Shown one piece after another: positions 45,801 to 54,488 of a stretch of 64,000 nucleotides of DNA. The stretch comes from Ancistrus triradiatus (lineage: Eukaryota; Chordata; Actinopteri; Siluriformes; Loricariidae): the NCBI GenBank assembly GCA_025084515.1, contig JAJAGP010001688.1:104654-168653 (forward strand), written 5' to 3'. The position numbers and the translations under genes are program-made. Within the stretch, counting starts at the first letter, position 1; each line of letters starts with the position of its first letter. Below the pieces are notes generated by a model. It searched no databases and was not told the origin of the DNA. It saw only the letters and a program-made list of their open reading frames with translations.

Positions 45801-47713
45801 GCTGGGTTTGGGCTCTGATATTCATTGTTGGCGGTGAGACCTTACATAGACAGGTGTGTGTCTTGCGTGAATTTACCACAGGTGGACTCCAATCAAGGTG
45901 TGGAAACATCTCAAAGATGGTCAAGAGAAATGGGAGGCACCAAGAGCTAAATTTCAAGTGTCAGAGCAAAGGGTCTGAATACTTATGTCCATGCGAAATT
46001 TTAGTTTTTCCTTTTAAATAAATTCACTTTCTCATTGTGGGGTACTGAGTGCAGACTGATTGGGGGAAGCTTGATTTGGGTTTTTTTTGTTGTTGTTTTT
46101 TTTTTTTTAGCAAGGCCTCAACATAAAATGTGAAAAAAGGGAATGGGAAGGGCTTTGGAAGTACAGTGGTGCTTGAAAGTTTGTGAACCCTTGTGAATTT
46201 TCTATTTCTTCATAAATATGACTTAAAACATCATCAGATTTTCACACAAGTCCTAAAAGTAGATAAAGAGAACCCAGTTAAACAAATGAGACAAAAATGT
46301 TCTACTTGGTCATTTATTTATTGAGGAAAATGATCCAGTATTACATATTAGTGAGTGGCAAAAGTATGTGAACCTTCGTTTTCAGTATCTGATTACCGAT
46401 TGAAATGGCGCAATTCCAGAAAGACTCTCATGATTTTATTCTGACTCTGAAAATTCATCTGTGACTGTGAAGTCGCTGGCAAATCGTTTGCTGTAGGGCC
46501 GGTATAAGTAGAGAAAACATGCAGCTGATTAACAGAATTGAGCATAAACTGTAGATTCAACAAAGATTCATTTTGCATCAATGCTAGCCTGGTAATGATC
46601 TTGAGTAATTATTTGAAGGAGATGTTCTAGCATCAGATCATTCCTTCCTATTCCTTCATTTCTTCTGTCTTCCCTCTTGATTTGAGCAGCACACTTCAAC
46701 AATGGGTGGCAGTAAGAATTACGTGTGCCCAGTGTGTGGACGTGCTCTCGGCTCACCAGGCTCCCTTGGACGGCACCTCCTCATTCATTCCGATGACCGC
46801 CTGTCCAACTGTGCTGTGTGCGGCGCCCGCTTCACTGACACCAACAACTTCAACAGGTCAGTAAACCACACTCCATGAGCTGTCAAGTGGGAGTCAGCAT
46901 GATTTCAAGGGACCTCTCTATCTTTCCTTGTTTTGATACTGCAGGGAAAAACTGAAAGAGTTCCTCAGTCTCTGTGACGTGGAACACAACCATCAAGACC
47001 AGGCCTGCTCCATGGAGCAACCCATGTCTGGTAGCCACATGCCTATACAGGGTGCCAATCATTGTGCCAGCCCCGGTGCTGCCTTGCCTCCGCTCCCGGA
47101 CGGCATCTGCTCCTCTGGCCCGTCCCTTCCCTCGTTCCCTGACCCCCTTAACCCCCTTCCTGACTTGCTAAGCCCCATGTCCGTGTACCCGGCAGGCGTG
47201 CTGCTTGTGTGCAATAACTGCGCGGCCTACCAGGAGCTGGCAGGCAGCCAATCTTCCGCAACGAGGAAGTGGGTGACGCGGCGCAGGAACGAGCCAACAG
47301 AGGCGCGCCTGCAGAGACTGGAGCGCGAGCGAGTTGCCAAGAAGAGCAAGCGGGCAAGCGAGACCCCGGAGGAGCGCGAGCTGCGAAGGCTACGCGACCG
47401 CGAGGCCAAGCGCATGCAGCGCTTGCAAGAGACACAGGAGCAGCGAGCTCGCCGGCTCCAGCGTGACCGCGAGGCCATGCGGCTCAAGCGCGCCACTGAG
47501 ACGCCGGAGAGGAGGCAGGCGCGGCTAGTGCGCGAGCGAGAGGCCAAGCGCCTCAAGCGACGCCTCGAGAAAATAGAGCCGGCGTTGCGCGCGCAAATCG
47601 AGCACGACCCCGCCGCTGTGGCCGCGCTCGCCGCAGACGTCAATCTTTTCCAGTTCCCCTTCTCCATGCCCGTGTCCTCTGTGGATAATGGGCTGTTCAT
47701 GAAATTGCCCTGA
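30838..47713 (+). CDS. znf821: Zinc finger protein 821 (C2H2 fingers plus STPR domain), complete, six coding exons
   Basis: This is a nuclear DNA-binding protein of 437 residues (human about 412). The N-terminus MSRRKQTNPFKVNW matches ZNF821 and carries the MSRRKQxxP motif known in FOG, SALL and BCL11 proteins to bind RBBP4/7 of the NuRD corepressor. An acidic region follows (about 35-90). Next come a first C2H2 finger (CPLC...HVYQH, split by an intron), a second finger (CPVC...HLLIH) and a half finger (CAVC without His pair). After a Pro-rich linker there is VYPAGVLLVCNNCAAY, conserved in ZNF821. Four exact 23-residue STPR repeats then span residues 297-388. STPR is the DNA-binding repeat first described in silkworm FMBP-1. 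All exon phases agree, no stops interrupt, and the start is set by the motif. An overlapping upstream ORF may limit translation. It is head to head with ap1g1 and convergent with atxn1l. Confidence 0.95.
30878..31207. other. Start of znf821 intron 1, no recognised element
   Basis: AT-rich intron. Nothing recognised. Confidence 0.5.
31208..31366. mobile_element. Short MITE-like inverted repeat
   Basis: AAGACAAGCATATGTTGTGT at the left and AAACACGACATATGTTGGTC at the right are imperfect inverted copies about 150 bp apart. No coding capacity. The family is not identified. Confidence 0.4.
31367..33274. other. znf821 intron 1, no recognised gene
   Basis: Contains a long but unconvincing plus-strand open frame (32666-33418, see rejected) and a CT/CA-rich stretch near 32860-32890. 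No known element recognised. Confidence 0.45.
33275..33460 (-). repeat. tRNA-derived SINE, copy e, diverged
   Basis: Contains AGAAATTGTGGGTTGAGGGC, CTTGCTCAAACTCAACATAG and GTGACTTGAACTCCTGACC in the SINE order (reverse). Confidence 0.65.
33461..35849. other. znf821 intron 1, 2.4 kb without recognised element
   Basis: AT-rich intron. Nothing recognised. Confidence 0.45.
35850..35878 (+). repeat. (GAAT)n microsatellite
   Basis: About six GAAT units followed by a diverged unit. Confidence 0.85.
35935..37547 (-). mobile_element. Full-length Tc1-like transposon with about 215-bp terminal inverted repeats
   Basis: It is flanked by TA (35933-35934, 37548-37549). The ends are CAGTGGTATGAAAAAGTTTG and its inverted counterpart. 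The inverted similarity continues through GGGCACCCCTGATAATTTTC and TAATTATTCAAACAAAATTA up to GGTGCATAAATTTGGGCACC on each side, i.e. about 215 bp. The minus-strand transposase is broken into open pieces (for example 37006-37305, 36163-36396). Length 1613 bp. It is a dead copy. Confidence 0.88.
37548..37887. other. znf821 intron 1, no recognised element
   Basis: AT-rich spacer between the transposon and a SINE. Nothing recognised. Confidence 0.45.
37888..38062 (+). repeat. tRNA-derived SINE, copy f
   Basis: Contains GAAGTGGTTGATATACTGGA (A-box region), CCAGGCCTCAAATCCCAC (B-box region) and TAAGTCACTCTGGAGAAGGG. Confidence 0.7.
38063..38974. other. znf821 intron 1, no recognised element
   Basis: AT-rich intron. 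Nothing recognised with confidence. Confidence 0.45.
38975..39420 (-). repeat. Dispersed repeat (GTTCTCTAATGGTCAGGAC type), reverse copy
   Basis: Contains GTACCTGATCTGTGGGGGTC, CCATTAGAGAACAGAGTAAA and AGACTGTAATTG-type blocks in reverse orientation. An open frame across it (38979-39314) is a known kind of repeat-derived chance frame. Confidence 0.6.
39525..39620 (-). repeat. tRNA-derived SINE, copy g, partial
   Basis: Contains GCCCAGTAGTGGCAGCTTGG and CAGTCTAGTACCTTTTCCAT. It is truncated. Confidence 0.55.
39669..39797 (+). CDS. znf821: znf821 coding exon 2 (acidic region)
   Basis: The acceptor is TCATCAACAG|GG and the donor ACTG|GTGAGA. It encodes the end of Trp-14, PFHTTGFPDPQSILEMEAED, then DFENPACHSDQCQDLDDQDD and MT. 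A second acceptor 18 nt downstream (CGACAG|GG, exon from 39687) also gives Trp and keeps the frame, so six residues may be optional. Confidence 0.88.
39887..39996 (+). CDS. znf821: znf821 coding exon 3 (acidic/Ser-rich)
   Basis: The acceptor is TTTTAG|ACGA and the donor GCAG|GTGACT. It encodes DDSDSDLDKENSSSCSADDM then SCHKGSQCSGHTGDMKQ. The Ser-Asp tract resembles casein-kinase-2 sites (inference). Confidence 0.9.
39997..40837. other. znf821 intron 3, left part, no recognised element
   Basis: AT-rich intron. Nothing recognised. Confidence 0.45.
40838..41043 (+). repeat. Left arm of a 206-bp inverted repeat
   Basis: Begins TGAAATTTGACAGGGAACAC and ends ATCAGGCCTGTTTGAACAG. Its reverse complement is found at 41582-41787 with only about 15 differences. 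Confidence 0.85.
41078..41275 (-). repeat. tRNA-derived SINE, copy h
   Basis: Lies between the inverted-repeat arms. Contains GACATTCCAAGCAATTGATG, CAACAGTGGCAGCTTGGCAG and CATGGACCTTCTGGTTAGTA in reverse SINE order. Confidence 0.65.
41276..41525 (+). repeat. Mermaid-like SINE
   Basis: Order: TCTTGGGTTCGACCTCAACG (B box), GTGTGGGTTTACTCCAGGTG, CATTCCAAGGACATGTTAGG, TTAATTGGCCCAGTGTGAGT. A good match to the family layout. Confidence 0.7.
41532..41594 (+). tRNA. tRNA-Ala-like segment, degenerate (pseudo-tRNA)
   Basis: The 5' part matches vertebrate tRNA-Ala: acceptor strand GGGGATG, then TAGCTCAGTGGTAGAGCG (D arm and A box). The anticodon loop is altered (TACACAT, lacking the invariant T33) and the T-arm-like CCTGTTCAAACAGG follows. 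The 3' acceptor strand is absent, because the sequence passes directly into the right arm of the inverted repeat. It cannot fold into a full tRNA. It may be a SINE head or a true tRNA pseudogene. Confidence 0.45.
41582..41787 (-). repeat. Right arm of the 206-bp inverted repeat
   Basis: Begins CTGTTCAAACAGGCCTGATT and ends TGTTCCCTGTCAAATTTCA, the inverse of 40838-41043. Confidence 0.85.
41808..41980 (+). repeat. tRNA-derived SINE, copy i
   Basis: TAGCCTACCGGTTAAGGTAG (A box), GAGGGTTCAAATCCCAGCTC (B box), then TTGCTCTGGATAGGGGTGTC and TGCTAAATGTAAT. One of the best kept copies. Confidence 0.8.
41981..42944. other. znf821 intron 3, right part, no recognised element
   Basis: AT-rich intron. 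Nothing recognised. Confidence 0.45.
42945..43043 (+). CDS. znf821: znf821 coding exon 4 (first C2H2 finger, most of it)
   Basis: The acceptor is CCATTAG|GAGA and the donor CCAG|GTGAGG. It encodes ENERDAAMGNNYACPLCTLE then FSSPELLIAHVYQ. The last zinc-binding His is the first codon of exon 5, so the finger (C-x2-C-x12-H-x3-H) is complete only after splicing. Confidence 0.94.
43088..43275 (+). repeat. Mermaid-like SINE
   Basis: GGTGGCACGGTGGTTAGCGC, GTCTGCATGGGTTGTCTCTG, CACATTCCAAAGGGGTGTGT and CCTGTGATGGACTGGCTCCC in order. It is the most typical copy in the window. Confidence 0.75.
43276..43589. other. znf821 intron 4, with a MITE core fragment
   Basis: 43484-43530 shares AACATTAACACAAAGCTTAT with the cores of the MITEs at 11107-11969 and 58044-58550. 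Otherwise nothing recognised. Confidence 0.45.
43590..44580 (+). mobile_element. Tc1-like transposon (family A), 5' truncated
   Basis: The plus strand carries a long open transposase piece at 43913-44317 with KHGGGSIMVWACFAAS, VHELNLKRRWVMQQDNEPKH (catalytic Asp) and HVLEWPSQSPDLNPMEMLWK (third catalytic residue E in the NPMEMLW block). After a TGA at 44315 the C-terminus continues readable (ELKLFCTEEWAKIPPSRCAG). The N-terminal part is frameshifted around 43670-43900. The right end is TTTCAAGCACCAGTG at 44566-44580; no left terminal repeat was found. Confidence 0.8.
44581..45239. other. znf821 intron 4, no recognised element
   Basis: AT-rich intron. Nothing recognised. Confidence 0.45.
45240..45550 (+). 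repeat. Dispersed repeat (GTTCTCTAATGGTCAGGAC type)
   Basis: ACTTTGTAGTTCTACAATTA, TACTCTGTTCTCTAATGGTT, AGATCAGGTACTATTTGGGT and GATCATTCTCAGTACTGCAC in the same order as the other copies. Confidence 0.65.
45551..46140 (+). repeat. Dispersed fish repeat (ACTCCAATCAAGGTGTGGAA type)
   Basis: Contains GGTGGACTCCAATCAAGGTG, AAACATCTCAAAGATGGTCA, AGAGAAATGGGAGGCACC and GGGTCTGAATACTTATGTCC, a widespread teleost repeat. The class was not resolved here. Confidence 0.5.
46164..46390 (+). mobile_element. Tc1 family A terminal fragment
   Basis: TA|CAGTGGTGCTTGAAAGTTTG and the following about 225 bp (AAAACATCATCAGATTTTCA, TTATTTATTGAGGAAAATGA, AGTGAGTGGCAAAAGTATGT) align with the left 230 bp of element A at 1247. 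Only the terminal region is present. Confidence 0.75.
46690..46856 (+). CDS. znf821: znf821 coding exon 5 (second finger and half finger)
   Basis: The acceptor is TTGAGCAG|CACA and the donor AACAG|GTCAGT. It encodes the final His of finger 1, then finger 2 (YVCPVCGRALGSPGSLGRHL then LIH, C-x2-C-x12-H-x3-H), and SNCAVCGARFTDTNNFN, a third Cys pair without the matching His pair. Confidence 0.95.
46945..47713 (+). CDS. znf821: znf821 coding exon 6 (linker, STPR domain, stop)
   Basis: The acceptor is TACTGCAG|GGAA. It encodes REKLKEFLSLCDVEHNHQDQ, a Pro-rich linker, VYPAGVLLVCNNCAAY, and four STPR repeats (47288-47563), each exactly 23 residues and containing an RxREAxRxxR-type core. The tail is VNLFQFPFSMPVSSVDNGLF-MKLP with stop TGA at 47711-47713. 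The exon is much richer in G+C than its surroundings. Confidence 0.96.
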
Positions 47714-48855
47714 CGAAACGAAAACGCTCGGACTAGTTCGGCTTGTGACTCGTCGTTACCGTGTCTTGAAGTAAGACGGTTTCAGGATTGCAAACGAGGA
47801 TTTCATAGAACCTTTTTAAGACTGACAAACTTTTTGCCATTATTTATAAAAGAATGATAATCAGCAGGGTAAAGAATGTTTGTTTTATGTTCCTGAACAA
47901 GCAGGAACAAGCATGATTTATGTAGAGGTCTGTCTTATTTCATTTCAGGGCCTGTGTTGGAGGCAGATATGGCAAAAATGTCATGTCATAATACTTGAAG
48001 ACCATAGACGTTTTCGCACCAAACAGTTCTAGGGACTGATTTGGACAGAACCAATTGTTCCACTCCCCCCAGAGAAGAACAGTACTGTGCAAAAGTCTGA
48101 AGCCACATGACCACATATAACATTGTTGAAGATTTTACCTAAAAATTTCAAATTTGGATTCGCCACTCCTTACTCTTCCACTGATCTTCATTCCAGTCTT
48201 TGTGAGCTTTAGCATATCCTAGCTTTATCACCCTGTTCATCATCCGAAAAAGTGATTTCTTGGCTGCGGCCCTTCCCAAAAGACCAGCCCTGATTAAGCT
48301 TCTTCGGATTGTTGCAGTGTCAATTGGCATCTTGATGAAGCTGCCAGATGCTGCTGTTGCTCAAGTATAAGGGGAGGTAACACTAATTAGTTGCCACTGT
48401 AACCTATAAGCTGTTTTTTCCATTCACTTTTTAATACTGCATACATATTTTCTAGTTGTATTCTAATACAGAGACTGGGAAATAATTATATATCTATATC
48501 TGGTCATTGTACCATTGCTAAAACAAATCTGTTATCTGTGGCATGGCATGGTGACTTTTGCACAGTACTGTCCATTCATTCCAGGGCCTTGTTCAGTTTG
48601 CATTTGCACCGCCAGTAGGAACACTAACGTGACGTAAGCAGCACAGGACTTGTTTAAACAATGTCACAGCAGAACAGGGCACAAGACGAGAACCAACCCA
48701 AGATGGCGCAATACACAAATTGGTACTCTTTCGAGATTTACCTAACAATTGTCCTTGGAATGTAGGAGGAAACCCATGCAGACAACAGCCACCCAGATCA
48801 GATACTGCAGTGGGTAATAAGGATTAGAACGTCCACATCTAGTGACATACCCTAA
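47714..48855. other. znf821 3' UTR start and intergenic DNA
   Basis: No canonical AATAAA was found close to the stop, so the 3' end is not set. Apart from a Tc1-like minus-strand snippet at 48148-48330 (HTH-like), nothing was recognised. Confidence 0.4.
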
Positions 48856-48858
48856 ATA

Positions 48859-49330
48859 GACAAAAGTTTGTGGACACCCAAAAATGACATGTAAAACATG
48901 GGTATTAGTCTGGAGCCTTTGTTGTTTTACAAGAGCTTTCCACTAGATTTTGGAACATGACTGTGAGGTCAGCTTCTGATGCTTTGTGGTTTAAGCCCGG
49001 GCTCACTTTTGGCATTCCAGTGCATTTTCAGGGTGTTTGTTGGAGTTGAGGTCAAGGTTCTTTGCAAGCTAGTCAAGGTTGCGATCAAAGTTGGCACACC
49101 AGTGGTCTATGGACTTTAAGACAGCAGGGAAGAAAATGGAAGAAATGGCTTGTTGGAAGTGGAAAACTATAAATGTATCATATTGAGTCACTGGAGTATT
49201 CGGAACAACCCATTCTACAGCCACTGTTTGTCTATGGAGAACCCAGTGTAACTTTATTTATGAGTGCTACAAGTCTGATTCTGAAATAAGAGCTCGGCTA
49301 TTAGCAGGGGTGTCCACAAACTTTTGTCTG
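48859..49330. mobile_element. MITE with GACAAAAGTTTGTGGACA ends, copy 1
   Basis: Left end GACAAAAGTTTGTGGACACC and inverted right end GTGTCCACAAACTTTTGTC. It is collinear with 55390-55894 (shared CATTTTCAGGGTGTTTGTTG, CTATGGACTTTAAGACAGCA, ACAACCCATTCTACAGCC blocks). There is no transposase. Confidence 0.8.
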
Positions 49331-50734
49331 TGTACTGTATTAGAAACAGATGCACCGCTTGCGTTGTTGTTGGTCAAACCCAAAACCAAACAAATTTGAT
49401 ACAGACGTCCTTACGTTAGTCAAGTTGACTCCGAAGCCAAGTTGTTGCCAAGTAATGGGAAATCCCATAAGTGCAGCATATACAGGCTTTAATAGTTCCT
49501 ATTTTATGTGCAGATTACATCACGTAATGCCATACACTCCCAGCGTAACATGGAGCAGTGCCATTTCTAAAAATATGTCATGTTATTCCACAATGATCCA
49601 CCCACCGTTCAGGCCAATAGCCACCCCCGATACCTGTACTACGTATCGGATCAGCAACTCGCTAGCTGTTAATATACTGCGATGTTGATTTTTGCCATAT
49701 CGTCCAGCTCTTCGGCATGTTAGAGGTCTAGCCCGAATAACCATAAAACTCTTTGCACAAGGCCGTACAGTGAGGAGAGGGAGTCGCACTCCCATGCCTA
49801 CTCCACTGATGCTACGGGGCCTGTTTACCTGTAGCTATGACTGCATCTATGGAAAGCTCACATCCACAACTACCTCGCCGCAGACCTTCTCAGTGCCCTA
49901 ATCTCGGACTGGAGGTTGGATTGGAGGCATCGAGCCAACCTACACGCATACCTATATGGCCTTTCTGGCAACACGCTTAAACATAAGTGTTCCTCAAGCG
50001 AAGCTGTTGGTCTTTCTACACCAGTCTCCAATATGCCATGTATTCAGGATGTTCAAGTTGTCCTGATACTGTGTTTTCTAAAGAGGAAACGGACTACATG
50101 CACTGTTTTGTGCTCAAAGAGGAGTGTACTCGGCGACTCCAGACATGACAAGACGACCTTCATAATAGTCTACAGAACAATACGCGGGTTTAACGTTGTC
50201 CAAGTACTCAGGGACGTCGAGGGCCACCGGTTGTCCTCCCAGCCCGAGAGAGAAGGGGAAAGAAGACCTCGTCGCCGTCCTTCATCCTCTCTTTCCTGCT
50301 GCAGGTTGACTCTGGCTCCCACTCACTCCTCATTCTGGTCACATTGACCTGCTCCTTATTTGAATTTTGCACATCGTTTACACTGCACACTACTCAGCCA
50401 AGGTATCAATAAGGGTTTTCCATGAGCAGCCGACAAGCTCACTGTCCTTATCTGCTGCCATTACTGTACTGTACTTTATATATTCACGACCTCTTATACC
50501 AGTGGGACCCTGCAGCTCGGAATGCTAGCTGCTGCTACAAATGAGCCGTTGTCAGTAAAGAATTGTTTTGTTTTTTTTAATTGAAAAATGCGTGCTTTTA
50601 GTTTGTGAGGTGTACTATTGTATAAAAATTGACTGCATGAGTTTGTGTAGGTCACAGGAAAGGATGAAGGATGAATCCAGGCTGAGGAACTGAGCACGTG
50701 TTGCAAATTATTTTAAGATGATAATTATACATGC
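49331..50734. other. Intergenic, unrecognised 1.4 kb
   Basis: Contains an open frame at 49916-50347 (143 codons, plus) ending in an Arg/Ser-rich tail. It has no family I recognise. The surrounding sequence, with TAATCTCGGACTGGAGGTTG and GCAGCTCGGAATGCTAGCTG, has the look of a dispersed fish sequence, but this is not established. Confidence 0.35.
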
Positions 50735-51951
50735 ACTCATTGACAAAACAAATAACGCACGAGAAGAAGTTACAGGAATCGGATGTAATTTTGTATGTGT
50801 GAATGCAATGTTAAGGATAAGTTTATTGAGGCAAACTCTACAATTCAAAGGAGGCTCTAGTACCCTGTTATGGTGCCTCTAACCTGGATGGGCATGGAGG
50901 CATACAAGTTTCTTATGGTATCCTGTGGAACATTTGCCCACAGATGTTGCAGCAGGGATGGTAGGTCCTGCACACGCGTAAGTTGCCAAAGCTGGCTTCC
51001 CACCTGATCCCATAAATGCTCAATTGGCGATACATCTGGCAACCGGGCAGGCCAAGGAAGTGTTGGAATTGAGTGGAGACCTTCCTGCGAAATCATTGCT
51101 GTGTGGCAAGCATTATCCTTCTGAAACATGGTAGTTGGAAACCATACCATCACATAGCTGCAGGATGTCCTGCACAAAACGCTGATCTGTTACTGTCCCT
51201 CGTATAACTACTAGGGGTGACTGACTGACGTATTCAGTAGCTCACCAGATGATCACACCAGCAGTTGGGGCAATGTCGCTCCATAGCAAAGGCAGGATTG
51301 AAGTGCTCACCAAGAGGAGTATATACTCTGACTTGCCCATCGACAGATCCCAAACAGAATCTGGATTTGTCGCTAAAGACGATATATTACCAACCTGTAG
51401 CAGTCCAGGTTTCTCGTTGACGACACCACTGCCAAAGAGGAGATGGTGGGTGGCTGTCAGTGGTAGGACATGTAACAGGCACTGTGACAACAAATATCCT
51501 TCTTATAAGCAACTGGAAATGGTATGTGTGGTAAAGGAGCCAGCTGTGTCTGGATGGTGGACCACGAAACTGTGGGAGTTGCTCGGGCTTTTTGGTGGAT
51601 CAAACAATCTTCTCTACTGGTGTTTTTTCTGGGCCGTCCATAGCACGTATGCAATGTCAAAACTACCACCCTGTTTCTCTCAGTACAATGATGCATTCCC
51701 TCTCAAAAATGTGTTCAAGTGCCTGATAGAGGCATGTCTAGCAGGAAACGATCCCTCATCAAGAGGTACACTACCCAAAAGTAGATTCTGAGAACCTTTT
51801 TATAGGGAAGGGGGAAGCACTTTTATGCCCTTTTGTGGCAAGACCCAGTGTTTAATCAAATCACACCTGTAATCATTTTTCATATTGTATGCTGAGTTTT
51901 GTCGCAATCTGACATTTCTATCTGGGTGCGTTATTTTTTTTGTCAATGAGT
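50735..51951 (-). mobile_element. Second-type Tc1/mariner transposon, degenerate
   Basis: The ends ACTCATTGACAAAACAAATA and, inverted, TTATTTTTTTTGTCAATGAG-T enclose 1217 bp. Minus-strand transposase C-terminus at 50857-51177: FQKDNACHTAMI (second Asp), WPARLPDVSPIEHLWDQVGS (third acidic residue E) and QDTIRNLYASMPIQVRGTIT. The catalytic neighbourhood WPARxPDxSPIEH differs from the fish WPSQSPDLNP families, so this is a separate lineage. The N-terminus is broken. Confidence 0.75.
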
Positions 51952-52860
51952 ATATTTACTAAAGCTGCTGTAATTGATGTTTGCAATAGTATCATGTCCG
52001 TCCCCTCTTCCATCTCTCACACGAGTGCAGGAAAGTGCTGGTGTGGGAACAGGCTTCTTTTTACATGCAGAACAAGAATCATGCCTACACATAGTGATTC
52101 AGTAGAAGTGAACCTGCACTCACAACAGCACTTCTTGAAGTTACATAAGAGCCAACGCACTCGGGTAAGTGTACTACCCAGTGGTAGTTGCCAGTTCCCA
52201 CCTATTTTATGAGTCTTGACACATGCTTGCTCTAAGGCATGTGAAGCCAGCCAACTGCGTCTTATTGTACTGTAGCTCATGCAGTGTCATCAGACAAATC
52301 AGTGGGTTCATAGAAGGGAGCTAACTGCCCCATTCTGTACATGTCAATTGGCAGCCAGTGAGAACGTATACATGCACTGAATAATCCGGTCATAACTGGA
52401 TTTCAGCAGTTATCAAATATTCAAATGGTCATGTAAACTGCATACTCCGATTTCCCAGATCCCAGAGATAGAGAGCTGGATTTTAGCTAAATATTTGCAT
52501 TTCTCGCGCATGTATCCTGTTAGTTGGATTTCAGTTTGTTTTGTCAGTCGGCACGTGCACACAGGAACACCTGACACGATTGCCAGGTCCGTGTTGGCTT
52601 TTTTGGGATTTTTTTTCTGTTGAGCTGTTTGCTTATTTTTCTCACAGGATCTGGCAACCCCAGAATTAATTGCACAATTAATACTTTCCCATTTTCCTTA
52701 GTTCTACTCTAGAGTTTCCGGTTGTCCCACTACACTTGCAATGAGCCACCAAAATGCCATTAAGTGGTCATAGCTTGGGAATCTGTTGGCAAATGTATTA
52801 CATTAACAGCAAATTGGTTATCAAATTGTCGGTGCATTGCATCTGTTGTGGTGTTTACTA
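51952..52860. other. Intergenic, no recognised element
   Basis: AT-rich. Nothing recognised. Confidence 0.45.
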
Positions 52861-53294
52861 CAGTAATACCCCGAAATTCGGAGGGGTTATGATCCTAGAC
52901 TCCTTGTGAAGGTTGGACGGACAACTAACAAAGACCTTTAAATACCAGTCTTCATATGTTAACCCTAAATATGGCCCCAAAACACTTCAGGTCCATTTAA
53001 AAATTGATTTGGATACAGTAGGTCAGTGGTAGTCCCTATAAACGTAAATATCCTACTTATACAATTGGTCGTTATGTTTGTATTTTATATTAACATTAAA
53101 AATATGATAATATATGCAGTATAGATACAGTAAGTAGAACATTAGTGTTACAGTATTAGAAATTATAAACAGGTAGTAGTCTCGAGCAGTTGATGTTAGA
53201 AACGTAAACAAAGCAAGTACATTTTAAGTATTAGGTTCCAAGGGAAAAATACGCGAATTCGTGATGCAGCAGATTCAGAAACGGGGTATTACTG
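52861..53294. mobile_element. MITE with CAGTAATACCCCG ends
   Basis: TA|CAGTAATACCCCGAAATTCG at the left and ACGGGGTATTACTG|TA at the right are exact inverted copies over 13 bp, with TA target duplication (52859-52860, 53295-53296). 434 bp, AT-rich, non-coding. Confidence 0.8.
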
Positions 53295-54488
53295 TAGAAG
53301 TTACATGGTGTAAAACCGAATATCCTTGTTGGAGCTGGCGAAACGATTTATCAGTCCAAAACTCAGCTGGACCTATAGTTCCTGTAGCAGCTCTTCCACT
53401 TCACGGGACGAATCTTCATTTTCCATGCAAGACATGTCCAGAGATGATGGCTCAGGGACAGCACAGTAATCATGATCCATTGGAAGGTCTGTTCCAGGAA
53501 GGCGGGTTCAGCTGGTCTTTCCCTGCGCTGTAGTAGGCACTGCACATTTTGCCAGTCTTCTCCGACCTACTGCTGTTTTCGGTTCAATCAAGTGGTCTGG
53601 TATGAAATACAGACCTTCGTATGTATGAGGAGAAATGATAAAGCGGATTATTAAGTGCATGTAAACACAGCAGTTGAGTGACTAGTGCCAGTCTGATCAC
53701 ATGTTTACAAATGGTTGTGCCATTGTCAGGGGTAGGTGTGTTTTTTTAAACTTCCGGGGGGTTCTGGGGTGTGTCCCAGTGCTCACTAGGCACGGGTGAA
53801 AATACACTCTGGATCACCATACCATGTAGCACCAATGGATGATTTTCCTTCTTAAGACACACGACTTGCAAATGTCCAAGTTCTTTCCAGGTGTTCAGGT
53901 TTGGTAGCTCCAATTCATGTCTGGATGCTTTTTGTACTGTAAGCCATTGTGGTATGCCTTAATCTTAGGTCTGTTTCCTATTCATTCCGTTCCTGTTCAT
54001 AACCTAAATAATAGTCAGGTCCTATTAATTTGCAACCTGTTGTGCTGTAAGTTTAGAATTTCAGAGCCTACAACAGTCAGCCAAAGTTTTTTTCTCAGAC
54101 CATCGAGGATGTAAATGCCAGTTACAGCAGCTTTATGTACTGTTTACTTTCTGTCTACACTGCAAAGATGTCTATCAGCAAATACCTCGTGAAAACAGGG
54201 TAATATACTGTACTGTATACTTTGTTTATTCCACTTTGAACCTTCATTCCACTCTTTCTTGAATCGTGTATTTGAATGAAAATGTAATGTACTTTCTGCT
54301 TCTCGGATTCAAATTCCTGCTGCTGATGGAGTAAGAACACAACTATGAAGGCTATGTGTTTCAAAATATAGGTCTCTTGGGTGGCTCAAATCACTATGCA
54401 AAGATCTGTACACAAAATCTATTTATATATTTGACATTTTCTATATTGCTATGCATACGATGTGAAAGGGAACGGACACGACTGCAAC
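53295..54488. other. Intergenic, no recognised element
   Basis: Nothing recognised. Confidence 0.45.

Noticed and set aside
47148..47700. Minus-strand frames of 95 and 157 codons opposite znf821 exon 6
   Set aside because: They are shadows of the Arg/Glu-codon-rich STPR region, whose composition leaves several frames open. Arg/Ser-rich products with no family.
51249..51791. 180-codon plus-strand frame
   Set aside because: Antisense to the degenerate Tc1/mariner transposase at 50735-51951; no own family resemblance.
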